The notes beneath the pieces are model-generated. The model was not told the DNA's origin. It did no database searches and was given only the letters and a program-made list of their open reading frames with translations. 64,000 bases of DNA from Cryptomeria japonica (Eukaryota; Streptophyta; Pinopsida; Cupressales; Cupressaceae), in assembly GCF_030272615.1 (NCBI RefSeq), contig NC_081410.1, forward strand, positions 292,362,457-292,426,456, written 5' to 3'. Numbering within the stretch: the stretch's first letter is position 1; each line of letters starts with the position of its first letter. Positions 10,815 through 22,644 of the stretch are shown here, piece by piece. Both the position numbers and the translations under genes were made by a program.

Positions 10815-12562
10815 CTAAGTCTCTACCGGTGAGGGTATTACCCCAAGATTCTCTTTGAGATATTCAAAGGTTTCCTTGGGCAAAGGCTTTGTAAAGATTC
10901 TGCAATCTGCTCTTTAGTATTGCCATAAACCAATCTTACTTCTTTTGCTTCAACATTCTCTTTCAAAAAATTATATTTGATAGAAACATGCTTAGTCTTA
11001 GAGTGAAATACCAGATTCTTTGATATATCAATTGCTACTAAATTATCACAATAAGTGATTATAGGTTCTTTTTATTTTACCTTTATGTCCTTCAACATTT
11101 GCTTAATCCACAATACCTAAGTACAATTAGTTGTTGTTGCAACATATTCTGATTTCGTTGTTGATAATGATGTACAACTCTGCTTCTTGCTTATCTATGA
11201 AATCAATCTACTACCAAGAAAGAATTCTTCACTAGCGGTACTCTTTCTGTCATCTACATCTCCTGTCTAATTTGCATCGGTGTATGCACATAAATCAAAA
11301 TTTTCATATTTAGGGTACCATAAACCAAGATTTGTTGTGCCTTGTAGATACTGAAAAATCTTTTTTACTGTTGATTCATGATTTTCTTTAGGATTACTCT
11401 GAAATCTTGAAACAATACACACTGCATTCATTATATCAAGTCTGGTTTGTGTCAAATACAGTAAACCTCCAATCATAGATTTGTATCTTGTCGGATTAAT
11501 AGGAGCTGAATCATCCTTCAATGTCAATTTATCAGTTGTAATCATAGGAGTACTTACCAGTTTAGATTTTTCCATTCCAAATTTCTTCAGTAGTTCCTTC
11601 AAGTATTTTGTTTGACATATGAATATACCTCTATCGGTTTGTGAAATCTACAATCCTAAAAAGAATTTTATCTCCCCAATCATAGACATTTCAAATTCTT
11701 CCTACATCTTGTTAGCAAAGTCCTTACACAATCCATCTTCTCCTTCAAAAATGATATCATCAACAAAAACTTCAATAACCAAGATGCCATCACTAGTCAC
11801 TTTGAAATATAAGTTGCTGTCAACATTACCTTTAGTGTAACCAAGCTTCAAAAGATATTTGTCCAATCTAGGATACCAAGTTCTAGGAGCTTGCTTCAAT
11901 CCATACAAAACTTTCCTTAATCTCCAAACCATATCTTTAACATTTGTTAATGAAAATCCATTAGGGTGTTCAATTTAAACTTCCTCTTCAAGATCACCAT
12001 TCATAAATGCACATTTTACATCCATTTGATATACTTTATAGTTCTTATGAGCTGGAAATGCAAGAAATAATCTAACTGCCTTAATTCTAGCTACTGGTGC
12101 AAAGGTTTCATTATAATCAATTCCTTCTTTCTGTGAATATCCTTTGCAAACTAATCTTGCTTTGTTAATTATTACCTTACCATCTTCATTAAGTTTATTT
12201 CTAAATACCCATTTAGTTCCAATTACATTTTTGTCTTTAGGTTGAGGAACTAATGTCCATGTATTGTTCTTTTCAATTTGTTCTAATTCATCTTCCACTG
12301 CTTTTATCCAATGTTCATCTTGACATGCTTCAATAACATATGCTCATTCAATTTGAGAAATTAAGCATACCTCTTCATTTTCCAGTCTTCCTCTTCTCAT
12401 AACACCTTGATACATATTCCCAATAATCTGATTTTTTGAGTGATTCAGTCTTACATACCTGGGTTTATTCACATGTTGCTATTCTTCAGTCATTGTGGAA
12501 TTCTTTGATGATTCTCGTGTGATTGGATCCACATTTTGTACTAGTGCACTCTGCATTGGTTT
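10815..12562 (-). pseudogene. B reverse transcriptase-RNase H (broken)
   Basis: Minus-strand copia RT and RNase H. 11975-12298 holds the RT start ([56 protein letters not shown]). 11702-11932 holds VWRLRKVLYGLKQAPRTWY and the catalytic FVDD (about 11750-11770). 11267-11602 holds the RT-RNase H join (RYKSMIGGLLYLTQTRLDI, YLQGTTNLGLWYPKYENFDLCAYTDAN). RNase H then continues with stops to TAG at 10815. The RT active site is intact, but stops and frame changes break the protein. The region 12299-12562 is the linker to integrase, cut by C at 12562/12563. Confidence 0.85.
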
Positions 12563-15500
12563 TGTAATGCCCCGCCAGGAACCCTAAAGGAAAACAACAC
12601 AACTAGGCAACTAAAGGGTGAATTTTTTTTTTTTAAAGATTAAGTGCATTAATTATAACAATTGCACGTTCCATAACACATTAGAAGTCTAACACATGAT
12701 TTCCTAAGGGTTACCAATGAAGATTAATTCATAGATTATATTAAAACCATGGTTAATCCAATTGTCCATTTAATTAGGTAAATTAAATGCTTAAGATTAA
12801 AACTACACATACATCTAAATTCCATAATGAAAGAATCAAAGTATTCCAATGCATTTATTTATCCATAAACCATCTATACAAAAGATCAAAGCAATTGAAT
12901 TAACATACATTCCACTGACATAATATTACAATATCCATAAATACATGGCTTCCAAAAATACCACGGAATCCAAAAGTTACAATATCAAGGTTACATTAAA
13001 GTTTGATACAATGACCACAATGTCTCAACTGAACAATGATCAAGAACAAGAGCTGGTACATGAACCACGAACCAAGAAACACCAGCGAAGCCTTTCCTCA
13101 CCTAAAGATACAATCCAAAACATCCGATGGGAAGTGGCACTACTACCTGACCATGTGATCTCGAAATGGAACCACCCCACCATGCTAGGAGATAATAGAG
13201 ACCCTCAAGCAAGCAATATAAGACAAGTATGATAGAACTACATGACTCCGCAAACATCCATGTGACTCAACTCACAACACTAGTGACTCTAAGGAGATAT
13301 TTTCATCACATGGCTTATGGTGGTTACCCTGGTAGGCCTCCATAGGTCCCAACCCCCCTCCTGGGTTATCTTGGTAACCTCTCCCGAACCTCCGGCTCCA
13401 GCTAAGCCTCATGCGGACCCTACCAATCCTTTCGTGAAGACAAGGTGATAGGTTTTCCATTACAGGCCTTCTCACCACATCCTGAGCCTATAAAAGAACT
13501 CAATCATGTGCGAGACACATTATCTTAATTAATATTTAAACTACCCACCCCCTAATCAATTATTAGGTTATCACTTCTTAACTGACTTTCGAGGGGTTAT
13601 CCTGCCATCCACTTCGGGCATGGCCCCCGCTTGAAAGCCACTCTCTCTCATAAGACACTAACAGGAAAGGTCTCTCTACGAGAACTCTATGGCGAAACAT
13701 ACATCCATATCTAATCCTAACAAACCACAGGTGAAGGATACACAATCACCAACCCAGGATTGACCATTTGGAACAAAACACACAATGACTCATATCAACA
13801 AGGTTATACAACAACACCTGACCAAGGGGTATAACAACATATGACATAATGACAAATCAACTATAATTACAATGAAATTAAGCTTGACTGCAAATATCAT
13901 TTACACAAAATCCTAATACAGGCAATCTTTTCTTTAAACAACCAAAAGCATAAAATACTTGCAATTAAAGATTTTCCAGAAAATAAGAACATACAACTAT
14001 TTACATACTAGGAAATCAATGTTGCCATTTGTCCAATAAGGTTAAATAAAATCACATGAAAATTAACCCCCTAATGTATTTCCAAGCATAAATATAGAAT
14101 CTTAAATTATAAGCTTTTCTGAAAATAGCTAAATTCTGAATTAATTATATATATGTAAACTCATGAATTACTTTGCACAGTATTAAAATAATACTTAAAT
14201 GATATAATGTCCAAAAATTAAAATAAACTTATATACTAATAAATATATACACATATATATATTTATCTTTCTATATATATTATATATATTAAATTAATTA
14301 GAAACCAAATTTTATAACTCTAGCATGGAAATCCGAAAGTAACATATTTTAGTTTGCACGAGAAATAACCAGGAAAAGCGAATTTATAATAATCCTTGCT
14401 ACTACACGGTGGCAGGTACTACCGTCGGTAGTACATGCTACCTTACGGTAGCACTGCTACTACATGGTAGCAGGTGTAGCACTACTACCTTACGGTAGCA
14501 GATGCTACCATACGGTAGCATGCTACCATCGGTAGTACTGCTACCATACGGTAGCTATACTACCGTCGGTAGCAACTACGGACCTTCCCTACATGCATTT
14601 TTTTATATATATTTTTTTTCTAAAAAGGTTCAATAACCAAAAAAAAATGTTAAATTTTAATAACCTAAAATATTAAATTTAATAACTTAAAAACCTTAAA
14701 ATTTATTTTCAATAAAATTTACTTCCAATTAAATTTATTTCCAATACAATTTATTTCTAGGGAATTTAATTTAATACATATTTTCTCCAAAATAATATAA
14801 TAAAACAATTTTCCCTTACTTTTAATAACCCAATAAATTTAATTAATAATTAAATTTATTTTTATAGTAACTAAATAATTTCACATAGATGTGCAAATAT
14901 TGACAAAACAACCATAGAAAAATATCGAAACCCATACCAATCCATAGGATGTTTTGTCTGGCAAAACCCATTTCTCCCAAAACTTGCAACTTTCATGCAT
15001 AGTAAAAATATTGGCAAAATTTGCTAGAATAACTTTTCAAAAATCCTCACAAAATTTAATCCACGAACATCCAAGAAATAACTTCTTTCCATAAACTAGA
15101 ATTAATCTCAGGAATGGATTTTAGCCAAAATCATGAAATAACCAGAAAGGGGTTTTGGATTTGACAAATATTTTAACACACATCAATCAGAAAGAGGGAA
15201 GAGATAAAATATTTTCTTTAAAAACAACCAGAAGAAGCCACCCAACCTGGTATAGCTTTCCTGGAAGAACTTTGTAGGAGAGATTCAATCCTTCAACAAG
15301 CTTCCAAATGATTTTTCTTCATGAAAATCTCTGCCTCTTTCCTGTGACTTTTTTTTTCCAAAATAAAAAGATATATTCCCCTTTTAAACTAAAATTCTAG
15401 GTTGCATATATTTTTCCCAAAAACCTTAATATTTAATTTTAGTAATTAAAAACAATTTTATTTTTCTTTTCTAATTCCTAACAAAGGAATAAATTAACAT

Positions 15501-16452
15501 GCAATAAGCAAAAACCATTCTTTTCTTTTCTTTTCTCATGCAAATTAATTAATTTCCTAAAAAAAGGAATTAAAGCAACACTTTAACTCTAATTTATTCT
15601 TTTATTCATTTATTTATTCTTTTATTGTTTTATTTATTTAAAATTCTAGGAAACAATAAAAGAAATTAATCTAATTTATTTTTCACTAAAATTTAAATAA
15701 AATATATTTCTAATATCATGCAGCTTGCAACTTAATTTAATAACTTTTTTTAATTAATTAAATTTATAATCTCAATGCATAAAATATATAATTCAAAAAT
15801 ACCAACTATGAGATAACTCCATAAATTTAATAAAACACAGAAACTGAACAAACCCCAAGCAAAGACTCAGAAAAAGTCAAACAACAATACACGAAGGCCG
15901 ATCAAACTGACAAGACGACCAACTAACGACACTCACAAGAGTGAAGCTGGTTAAAATAGGGTCAACTACTACCTCCTCCACTTCCATCAGACAAATATAA
16001 GGCACGCTCAGACCTATGAAGCTAGGTGGAGACGATACCCCGTACCTACCTGGTACTTGTACCTACAATATCCTGCATCACCAAACCACACATGCATATA
16101 TAAAATATAAAAAACACGACATGCACATTGATGAAGGAGAATCATGACGTTCCCTGTCTCACCGGAGTGAGTGAAGGAAAATCGTCCCCTTGCATCTAAT
16201 ACACTCACATACACATAACATATAATTTTACATTGCATAGATAAAGTAAAGTGCCAGTACATAGCAATAATCCATAAAATACCATAAATCACAAGTACTA
16301 AAATTCTACAAATAAATTCTGCATCTCATATCCAGATAAAGCATGAAATAATGTCATATAAGTCTGAATAACACATCATGGTAATGTATGCACTGAAAGT
16401 AAACAATAATTAAATATGAGTCTAATAAGTTCACACGAGAAGGGGTACTACA
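12563..16452 (-). repeat. C LTR (full, about 3.9 kb)
   Basis: On the minus strand it begins TGTAGTACCCC and ends GGGGCATTACA, like the LTRs of D but more diverged. Shared parts include the 12563-12780 block, the 13260-13830 block with cccaccccctaatcaattattagg, the GGTAGC repeats (14396-14575), long AT-rich stretches (14585-15790) and the 15900-16450 block. No protein coding is credible; short frames such as 12945-13232 are not conserved as protein. Confidence 0.85.
14396..14580. repeat. GCTACC/GGTAGC palindromic repeat cluster (C LTR)
   Basis: About 180 bp built from GCTACC and its complement GGTAGC in alternating orientation, with spacers such as TTACG, ATACG, CATC and ACTGC. Units like gctaccatacggtagc are near-perfect palindromes. 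It can fold into hairpins on either strand. The same kind of cluster stands at the matching place in both LTRs of D. Confidence 0.9.
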
Positions 16453-16467
16453 TTCTCCCCCCCAAAA
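16453..16467 (-). promoter_or_regulatory. C polypurine tract (minus arm)
   Basis: On the minus strand TTTTGGGGGGGAGAA sits directly before LTR start TGTAGTACC. The plus-strand arm has the matching ttttgggggcaagaa at 19745-19759. Confidence 0.85.
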
Positions 16468-18331
16468 CTAGGCTTACTCCTGGAAGCCTAAAATAAATAA
16501 AAATACAACTCTCTCATCTTCACTGCATCCTCCCAATTCATCGAGGTCTCATCATTTGGGTCCCATAGGACCCTTACCTAGTCGATGCTACGACCCCTGA
16601 GGATCAAATCTCGACACTAAAGAATGCGCAAGGGCTCCATGGCAAGCTGCCTGTCCTCGACTTGCAAAGAGTTCCAATGAAGAACATGTGTCACATCAGG
16701 ATGATAAGGTCAAAGAAATGAAACATGAAAGACATCGTGGATGCAGGATAGACTCGGTTACAAGGCAAGACGGTATGCAACAATACCTATCCTCTCAAGG
16801 TTCTCAAAAGGGCCAACTTAAAACCTAACAAAAAACTGATGATCTACCCTATGAGCATCTACATACTTCTTCTACCTATCCTGTGCAGCTACCAAATGCT
16901 CATGAATCTGCTCTACCTACTGATCCATCTCTCGAAGAATATCCGGTCCTATAAGCACCTTGTCCTCTAGCCGATCCAACTCAAAGGAGTGCTGCAAGGA
17001 TGACCATACAATGCCTAAAAGGGGGACATACCTATGGAGCTATGATATCCATTGTTATAAGAAAACTCCAATAGATAGATATAATCCTCCCAGTGTGACT
17101 ACTGGTTCATAACATACATGCGAAGCATGTCCTCCAAAACCTGATTCACTCGCTCTGTCTGACCATTTGTCTCTGGGTGATAAGCTGAACTAAAGTTCAA
17201 CTGAGTCCCCAAAGAATGCTGAAGTGAGGTCCACAATGCTGAGGTAAAGACAAGATCTCTATCATAGATGACCTGCCTCGGAATCCCATGCAATCACACT
17301 ACATCTTCCAAGAAGACTCGTGCCACCACTGCTTCCATATAGGAAGCTTGAATAGGAACAAAGTGAGCAACCCTTGTCAATCTATCAACTATGACCATGA
17401 TGGCATTGTGACGACGTGAAGAGATAGGCAACCCAACAATGAAATCCATGGGAATGAGATCCCATTTCCAATCCGATACCAAATTAGGCTGTAAAAGCTC
17501 TATCATGTGTTGATGCTCTGCCTTCACTTACTGACATTCTAAACATCTCGACACAAAATCAGCAATGTTGCATTTCATACCAGCCCAATGATAAACCTGT
17601 CTAAGATCTGCATGCATCTTCTTGACACCTAGATGTGCCGAGTAAGGTGCACGATGGGCCTCAGTCATGATCAAAACATGAAGACCCTCCAAAGGAGGTA
17701 CATAAATCCATCCAAGGTGACCAAGAAGTCCATCTACCTCAAGGTTATATCCAAAAAATCTACCCTCTAAAGGCCTTCCGGACTCTATCATGGCTCTAGC
17801 ATCCTGATACCAAGTATCTTGAGGAAGAACTCCTAGAATCCTCTCTCTCAAGTCTACTCTAAGGGACAATGCTGAAAATTCATGTCATCTAGCATCTGCC
17901 ACTATGTTCTCTTTCCCCTGAATATAATGAACCTCAAAATCATACTCGCAAAAGAATTCCATCCATCTCCACTATCAAGAATTCATGTTTTGCTATGTGA
18001 ATATATACTGTAGACTGCAGTGATCACTATGCAGCACAAACTGACACCCTAACAGGAAATGCCACCATCTAACCAAAGCATGAACTACAACTACCAACTC
18101 TAAATCATGAACTAGATAGTTCAACTTGTGGTTCTTGAGTTTACGAGACTCATAAGAAAGCACACGTCCATTTTGCATAAGCACTACACCTATACCTTCC
18201 AAAGAGGCATCTGTGCATACTATAAAATCTCTAGATGGATCAAGAACTGCCAAAATTGGAGCACTGACAAGGAGTTCCTTCAAGGTCTGAAAATCTACCT
18301 CACACTGCTCTGACCAAACAAACTTCTGGTA
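16468..18331 (-). pseudogene. C pol, minus arm: RNase H, integrase, chromodomain-like end
   Basis: Gypsy order. RNase H is at 17993-18283 (DFIVCTDASLEGIGVVLMQNGRV, YESRKLKNHKLNY, LHSDHCSLQYIFT). The integrase zinc region is at 17528-17869 (H in TEAHRAPYSAHLGVKKM, C in FVSRCLECQ). The integrase core is at 17099-17527, with DFIVGLPIS, IMVIVDRLTRVAHF and the NGQTERVNQ Glu motif. The second acidic position reads VIYDRDLVF. The downstream C-terminal part (16468-17098) is decayed. RT is missing: the copy switches strand at about 18331, just upstream of RNase H. Frames are broken by TAG and TGA stops. Confidence 0.8.
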
Positions 18332-19744
18332 TCAGGATGTTAGAGCCGTGATAGACTCTAGAAGGCCTTTAGAGGGTAGATTTTTTGGATATAACCTTGA
18401 GGCAGATGGACTTCTTCATCACCTTGGATAGATTTATGTACCTCCTTTGGAGGGTCTTCATGTTCTGATCATGACTGAGGCCCATCATGCACCTTACTCG
18501 ATACATCCAGGTGTCAAGAAGATGCATGTAGATCTTAGACATGTTTATCATTGGGCTGGTATGAAACGCGACATTTCTAATTTTGTGTCGAGATGTTTAG
18601 AATGTCAGTGAGTGAAGGTAGAGCATCAACACCTGATAGGGCTTTTACAACCTAATTTGGTACCGGATTGGAAATGGGATATCATTTTCATGGATTTCAT
18701 TGTTGGGTTGCCTATCTCTTCACATCATCAAGATGCCATCATGGTCATAGTTGACAAATTGACAAAGGTTGCTCACTTGGTTCCTATTCAAGCTTTCTAT
18801 ATGGTAGCAGTGGTGGCACGAGTCTTCTTGGAAGATGTAGTGAGATTGCATGGGATTCCGAGGCAGATCATCTCTGATAGAGATCTTGTCTTTACCTTAG
18901 CATTGTGGACCTCACTTCAGCATGCTTTGGGGACTCAGTTGAACTTTAGTTTAGCTTATCACCCAGAGACAAATGGTCAGACAGAGTGAGTGAATCAAAT
19001 TTTGGAGTACATGCTTCACATGTATGTTACGGACTAGCAGTTGCGCTGGGAGGATTATATCTATCTAGTGGAGTTTTCTTATAGCAATGGATATCATAGC
19101 TCCATAGGTATGTCCCCCTTTCAAGCATTGTAGGGTCATTCTTACCGCACTCCTTTGAGTTGGGATCAACTAGAGGACAGGGTGCTTATAGGACCAGATA
19201 TTCATCAAGAGATGGAGAAATAGGTAGAGCGGATTCATGAGCATTTGGTAGCTACATATGATAGAAAGAAGAAGTATGCAAATGCTCAGAGGGTAGATCA
19301 TCATTTTTCTATTTATGACAATGTGTTCTTGAGAGTGCATCTGCGGAAGTGTTTGATCCGTTATGGAAAGGGTTCTAAGTTGGCACCTCAATTTTTCGGC
19401 CCTTTTGAGATCCTTGAGAGGATAGGACCTATTGCCTACCATCTTTCCTTGCTACCAAGTCTATCCTGCATCCATGATGTCTTTCATGTTTCAATTCTTT
19501 GACCTTATCATCCTGATGTGACACATGTTCTTGATTGGAACTCTTTGTAGGTCGAGGACGGGTAGCTTGCCATGGAGCTTGTGCGCATTCTTGAGCATCA
19601 GGATTTGATCCTCAAGGGTTGTACCATCAACCAGGTAAGGGTCCTATGGGACTGAAATGATGAGACCTCGGCGACTTGGGAGGATGTAGTGAAGATGAGA
19701 GAGTTGTATTCTTATTTATTTTAGGCTTCCAGGAGTAAGCCTAG
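18332..19744 (+). pseudogene. C pol, plus arm: integrase and chromodomain-like C-terminus
   Basis: Inverted second copy of the same pol, starting at a point equivalent to about 17810 of the minus arm (tatcaggatgttagagcc). It encodes the zinc region (18332-18605), the integrase core at 18612-18989 (DFIVGLPISS, IMVIVDKLTKVAHLV, IISDRDLVFT, ETNGQTE) and then, after a TGA, the integrase C-terminus. The frame at 19245-19502 has GPFEILERIGPIAYHLSLLPSLSCIHDVFHVSIL. It is followed up to about 19720 by a VRVLWD...NDETSATWEDVVKMREL ending that resembles a chromodomain, as in chromoviruses. It is slightly different in sequence from the minus arm. Confidence 0.8.
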
Positions 19745-19759
19745 TTTTGGGGGCAAGAA
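19745..19759 (+). promoter_or_regulatory. C polypurine tract (plus arm)
   Basis: ttttgggggcaagaa directly before LTR start tgtagtacccc at 19760. It mirrors the tract at 16453-16467. Confidence 0.85.
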
Positions 19760-20446
19760 TGTAGTACCCCTTCTTGTGTGAACTTATTAGACTCATATTT
19801 TATTATTATTTACTTTCAGTGGATACATTACCATGATGTGTTATTCAGACTTATATGACATTATTTCATGCTTTATCTGGATATGAGATTCATAATTTAT
19901 TTGCAGAATTTTAGTACTTGTGATTTATGGTATTTTATGGAGTATTTCTATGTACTGACACTTTACTTTATCTATGCAATGTGAAATTATATGTTACGTG
20001 TCTGCGAGTGTATTGGATGCAAGGGGACAATTTTTCTTCACTCACTCCAATGAGAGAGAGAACATCATGATTCTCCTTCATCGGTGTGCATGCCATGTTT
20101 TCTATATTGTATATATGCTTGTGTGGTTTGGTGATGCAGGATATTGTAGGTACAAGTATTGGGTAGGTACGGGGTATCATCTCCACCTAGCTTCACAGGT
20201 CTGAGTGTGCCTTATATTTGTCTAATGGAAGTGGAGGAGGTAGTAGTTGACCCTATTTTAACCAGTTTCACTCATGTGAGTGTCGTCAGTTGGTTGTCCG
20301 GCCAGTTTGTTCGGCCTTCATGTATTGTCATTTAACTTTTTCTGAGTCTTTGCTTGGGGTTTGTTTAGTTTGTGTGTTTTAGTGGATTTAATTAATTAAT
20401 AAAATTTATGGAGTTATCTCATGGTATTTTTGAATTATGTATTTAT
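19760..20446 (+). repeat. C partial LTR (plus arm)
   Basis: The first about 690 bp of the LTR in plus orientation. It matches the complement of about 15775-16452 and of D's LTR ends (about 30110-30803). It stops near atttatg, which is also present in B at the junction (gatcataaat on the minus strand), so the right end was probably formed by deletion or end joining at a short shared word rather than by integrase. Confidence 0.8.
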
Positions 20447-21727
20447 GATCATCTCAACTATCGGTTTAGAATCTAAAGACCTTGAATTTCCTCTAAAGTG
20501 TTCATCTATCTTCACATTAGCACTTTCAATTATCTTCTGAAATCTTTTATTAAAACCTCTATATGCCTTGGTCTTAGATGAATAACCAATAAATATTCCT
20601 TCATCACTTCTAGGATCAAATTTACCAACATACTCATCTCTCCTAATATAACATTTGCTTGCAAATATTCTAAAGTATTTAAGAGTAGGAGTATTATCAA
20701 ACCATAGTTCATAAGGGGTCTTACCGGTTTCACCTTTGATGTGAACTCTGTTGAAAGTGTAACCCGTTGTATTCACTGATTCTCTCCAGTACACATGAGG
20801 TAGATTTGCTTCTAATATCATGCTTCTAGCTGCATCCAGAATAGTTATGTTCTTCCTTTCGACAGTTCCACTCTACTGAGGTGTGTGGGGTGCTGATAGC
20901 TGTCTTTTGATTCCATTCACTTCACAAAATGTATTAAATTCCTTAGATGTAAATTCTCCTCCTTGACCAGACCTCAAACATTTGATTTTCTTACCGGTTT
21001 CATTCTCTACCATTGCCTTGTATAACTTGAATTTTCCAAAAGCTTTTGATTTCTCCCTATGAAAAGTAACCCAACACATTCTGGAACACTCATCAATAAT
21101 TAGCATAAAATATATATCTCCCTATAGACTTCTTGTTCTTACTGGACCACACAAGTTAGTATGAATTAAATCAAGAACATTATTGGATTTCTCATTAATA
21201 CTCTTGAAAGTTGTTCTAACTTGCTTTCCCATTTGACATTCCTTACATACCGGTTTATGAGGTTTCACAATCTTAGGTAGATCCCTTATTGCCTTAGTTG
21301 AACTGATCTTTACAATATAATCAAAATTCACATGGTAAAGTCTTTTATGCCATAACCAACTTTCATCAATATGTGCAATCAAGCATGTCTTATCACTATT
21401 ATTCAAATGAAAGATATTACCTTTAGTCTGATTATCGGTTGCAATCTCCAATCTAGTTATCTTCACGATTTTGCATTTACTATTCTTGAACTATAACTGA
21501 AATCCCTTTTCAATTAAATGACCAACACTCAAAAGATTATACTTGAAACCTTCAACATAATAAACATTATCAAGATTGGGCTTACCATCCAAAGATATAG
21601 TGCCTTTTCCTTTGATTAAACAAGCTTTATCATCGCCAAATCTTACTAGACTTCCATTATATTCCTAAAAAGATAAGAATTTACTTTTATCACCAGTCAT
21701 ATGATGTGAACATCCACTATCAATGAT
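20447..21727 (-). pseudogene. B protease end and integrase (broken)
   Basis: Minus strand. A TAG just before IIDSGCSHHMTG (about 21690-21727) interrupts the frame, but here the protease Asp is intact. GAG-pre-integrase (21122-21466) has WHKRLYHVNFDYIVKI and CKECQMGKQVRTTF, a full HHCC set. The core (20873-21106) has FMLIIDECSRMCWV with the first Asp. The second acidic site reads RSGQGGEF, so Asp is Gly and integrase is dead. The Glu region follows after another TAG. 20447-20821 encodes EANLPHVYWRESVNTTGYTFNRVHIK, ELWFDNTPTLKYFRIF and KAYRGFNKRFQKIIESANVKIDE. It is cut by C after PIVEMII. Confidence 0.85.
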
Positions 21728-22644
21728 CTAATCATCTTTTTCTTCAATTTTAGCTACCAGGGCTTGCTCTACCAGTGGGATAGTAGGTGCCGATTTATCT
21801 TCTTTTATTGCAACAAATGCCCATCCATTGTTTGTCAGTTCTTCATCAGAATCATCTATAACTCCTTCATCAACATAGTAACATGATTTATCTCTGTTCT
21901 TCTTAAATCTATATCTTTGATATTCAGGGTTAGGCTTATATGTTCTTTTAGCTTCCTCTCTCAATCTTACATGTCTATCAGGACATCTAGATGTTATATG
22001 ATGAACTTTATTGCAAGTAAAACATTTAATTGATGCTTTACCTTCATACTTACTTCCAACTGGACCTTTAGGCATTATCCTTGCAAATAGTGCTTCAAGT
22101 TCTTCTAGTTCTTCATTTTCCCTCCTAATATCTTCAAGTTTTGTTGCATAAAGTGCTTTCCAATCAGATTTGTCAGATGATGATGCTCTGAAGGCTAAAT
22201 CTATCGTAATTGTAGCAACAAGACCAAATTCCTCAAGCTCAAATGCTGAAAATTTTCCAACCAAGGTATCTCTAGATACTGATGTATTAGGCATTGTTCT
22301 CAACTCATTAATAGCAGTTACTTTCATTTTGTATGCCCGTGGAAAAGCTCTTATAACTTTAGAAACAATTTCATCTTCACCTAAGGATCCTCCACAATAT
22401 CATATTCCTAAAACAATTTCATTAACTCTTTCCATAAAAGCAGAAATTCTTTCATCTTCTTCCATTTTCAATTTTTCATACCTGACTCAGTAACATTCCA
22501 TTTTTGCAATTTTGACAGTGGTATCACCTTCATTCAATGTCTCCAATTTATCCCAAATAGCTTTAGCAGTAGATTAGTCTAATAATCCCATGATTTGGTA
22601 ATCTGATAATGCACTCAAAAGTGCTTCTCTTGTTGGATTCAGTA
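21728..22644 (-). pseudogene. B gag (5'-truncated)
   Basis: 199 residues are open at 21728-22327. Gag features are SVSRDTLVGKFSAFELEEFG, the SDWKALYATKLEDIRRENEELEELEALFARIMPKG helix and a zinc knuckle CFTCNKVHHITSRC (about 21983-22024; Gly before His replaced by His). Upstream to 22644 the frame continues with stops (AKAIWDKLETLNEGD, the UBN2 gag region) and is then joined directly to the LTR remnant. The gag start is absent. The C-terminal tail is acidic. Confidence 0.85.

Larger units (their letters stand above)
12563..20446. mobile_element. C: gypsy element with pol present in both orientations
   Basis: Starts with the LTR end TGTAATGCCCC at 12563 inside B's integrase-RT linker. It contains a whole LTR (12563-16452, minus), pol on the minus strand (to 18331), then a sharp switch to pol on the plus strand (18332-19744), a plus-strand PPT (19745-19759) and only the first 690 bp of a plus-strand LTR (19760-20446). 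It is related to D. No clear target duplication is present: GGTTT precedes 12563, but B resumes after 20446 without it. B's own sequence is interrupted with loss of only a few codons. Confidence 0.8.

Noticed and set aside
12945-13232. 95-residue plus-strand frame in the C LTR
   Set aside because: Matching blocks in D's LTRs do not keep the frame, so it is not conserved as protein.
14396-14580. CRISPR-like array
   Set aside because: Words are 6 bp, alternate in orientation and have no constant-length unique spacers. The setting is a plant LTR.
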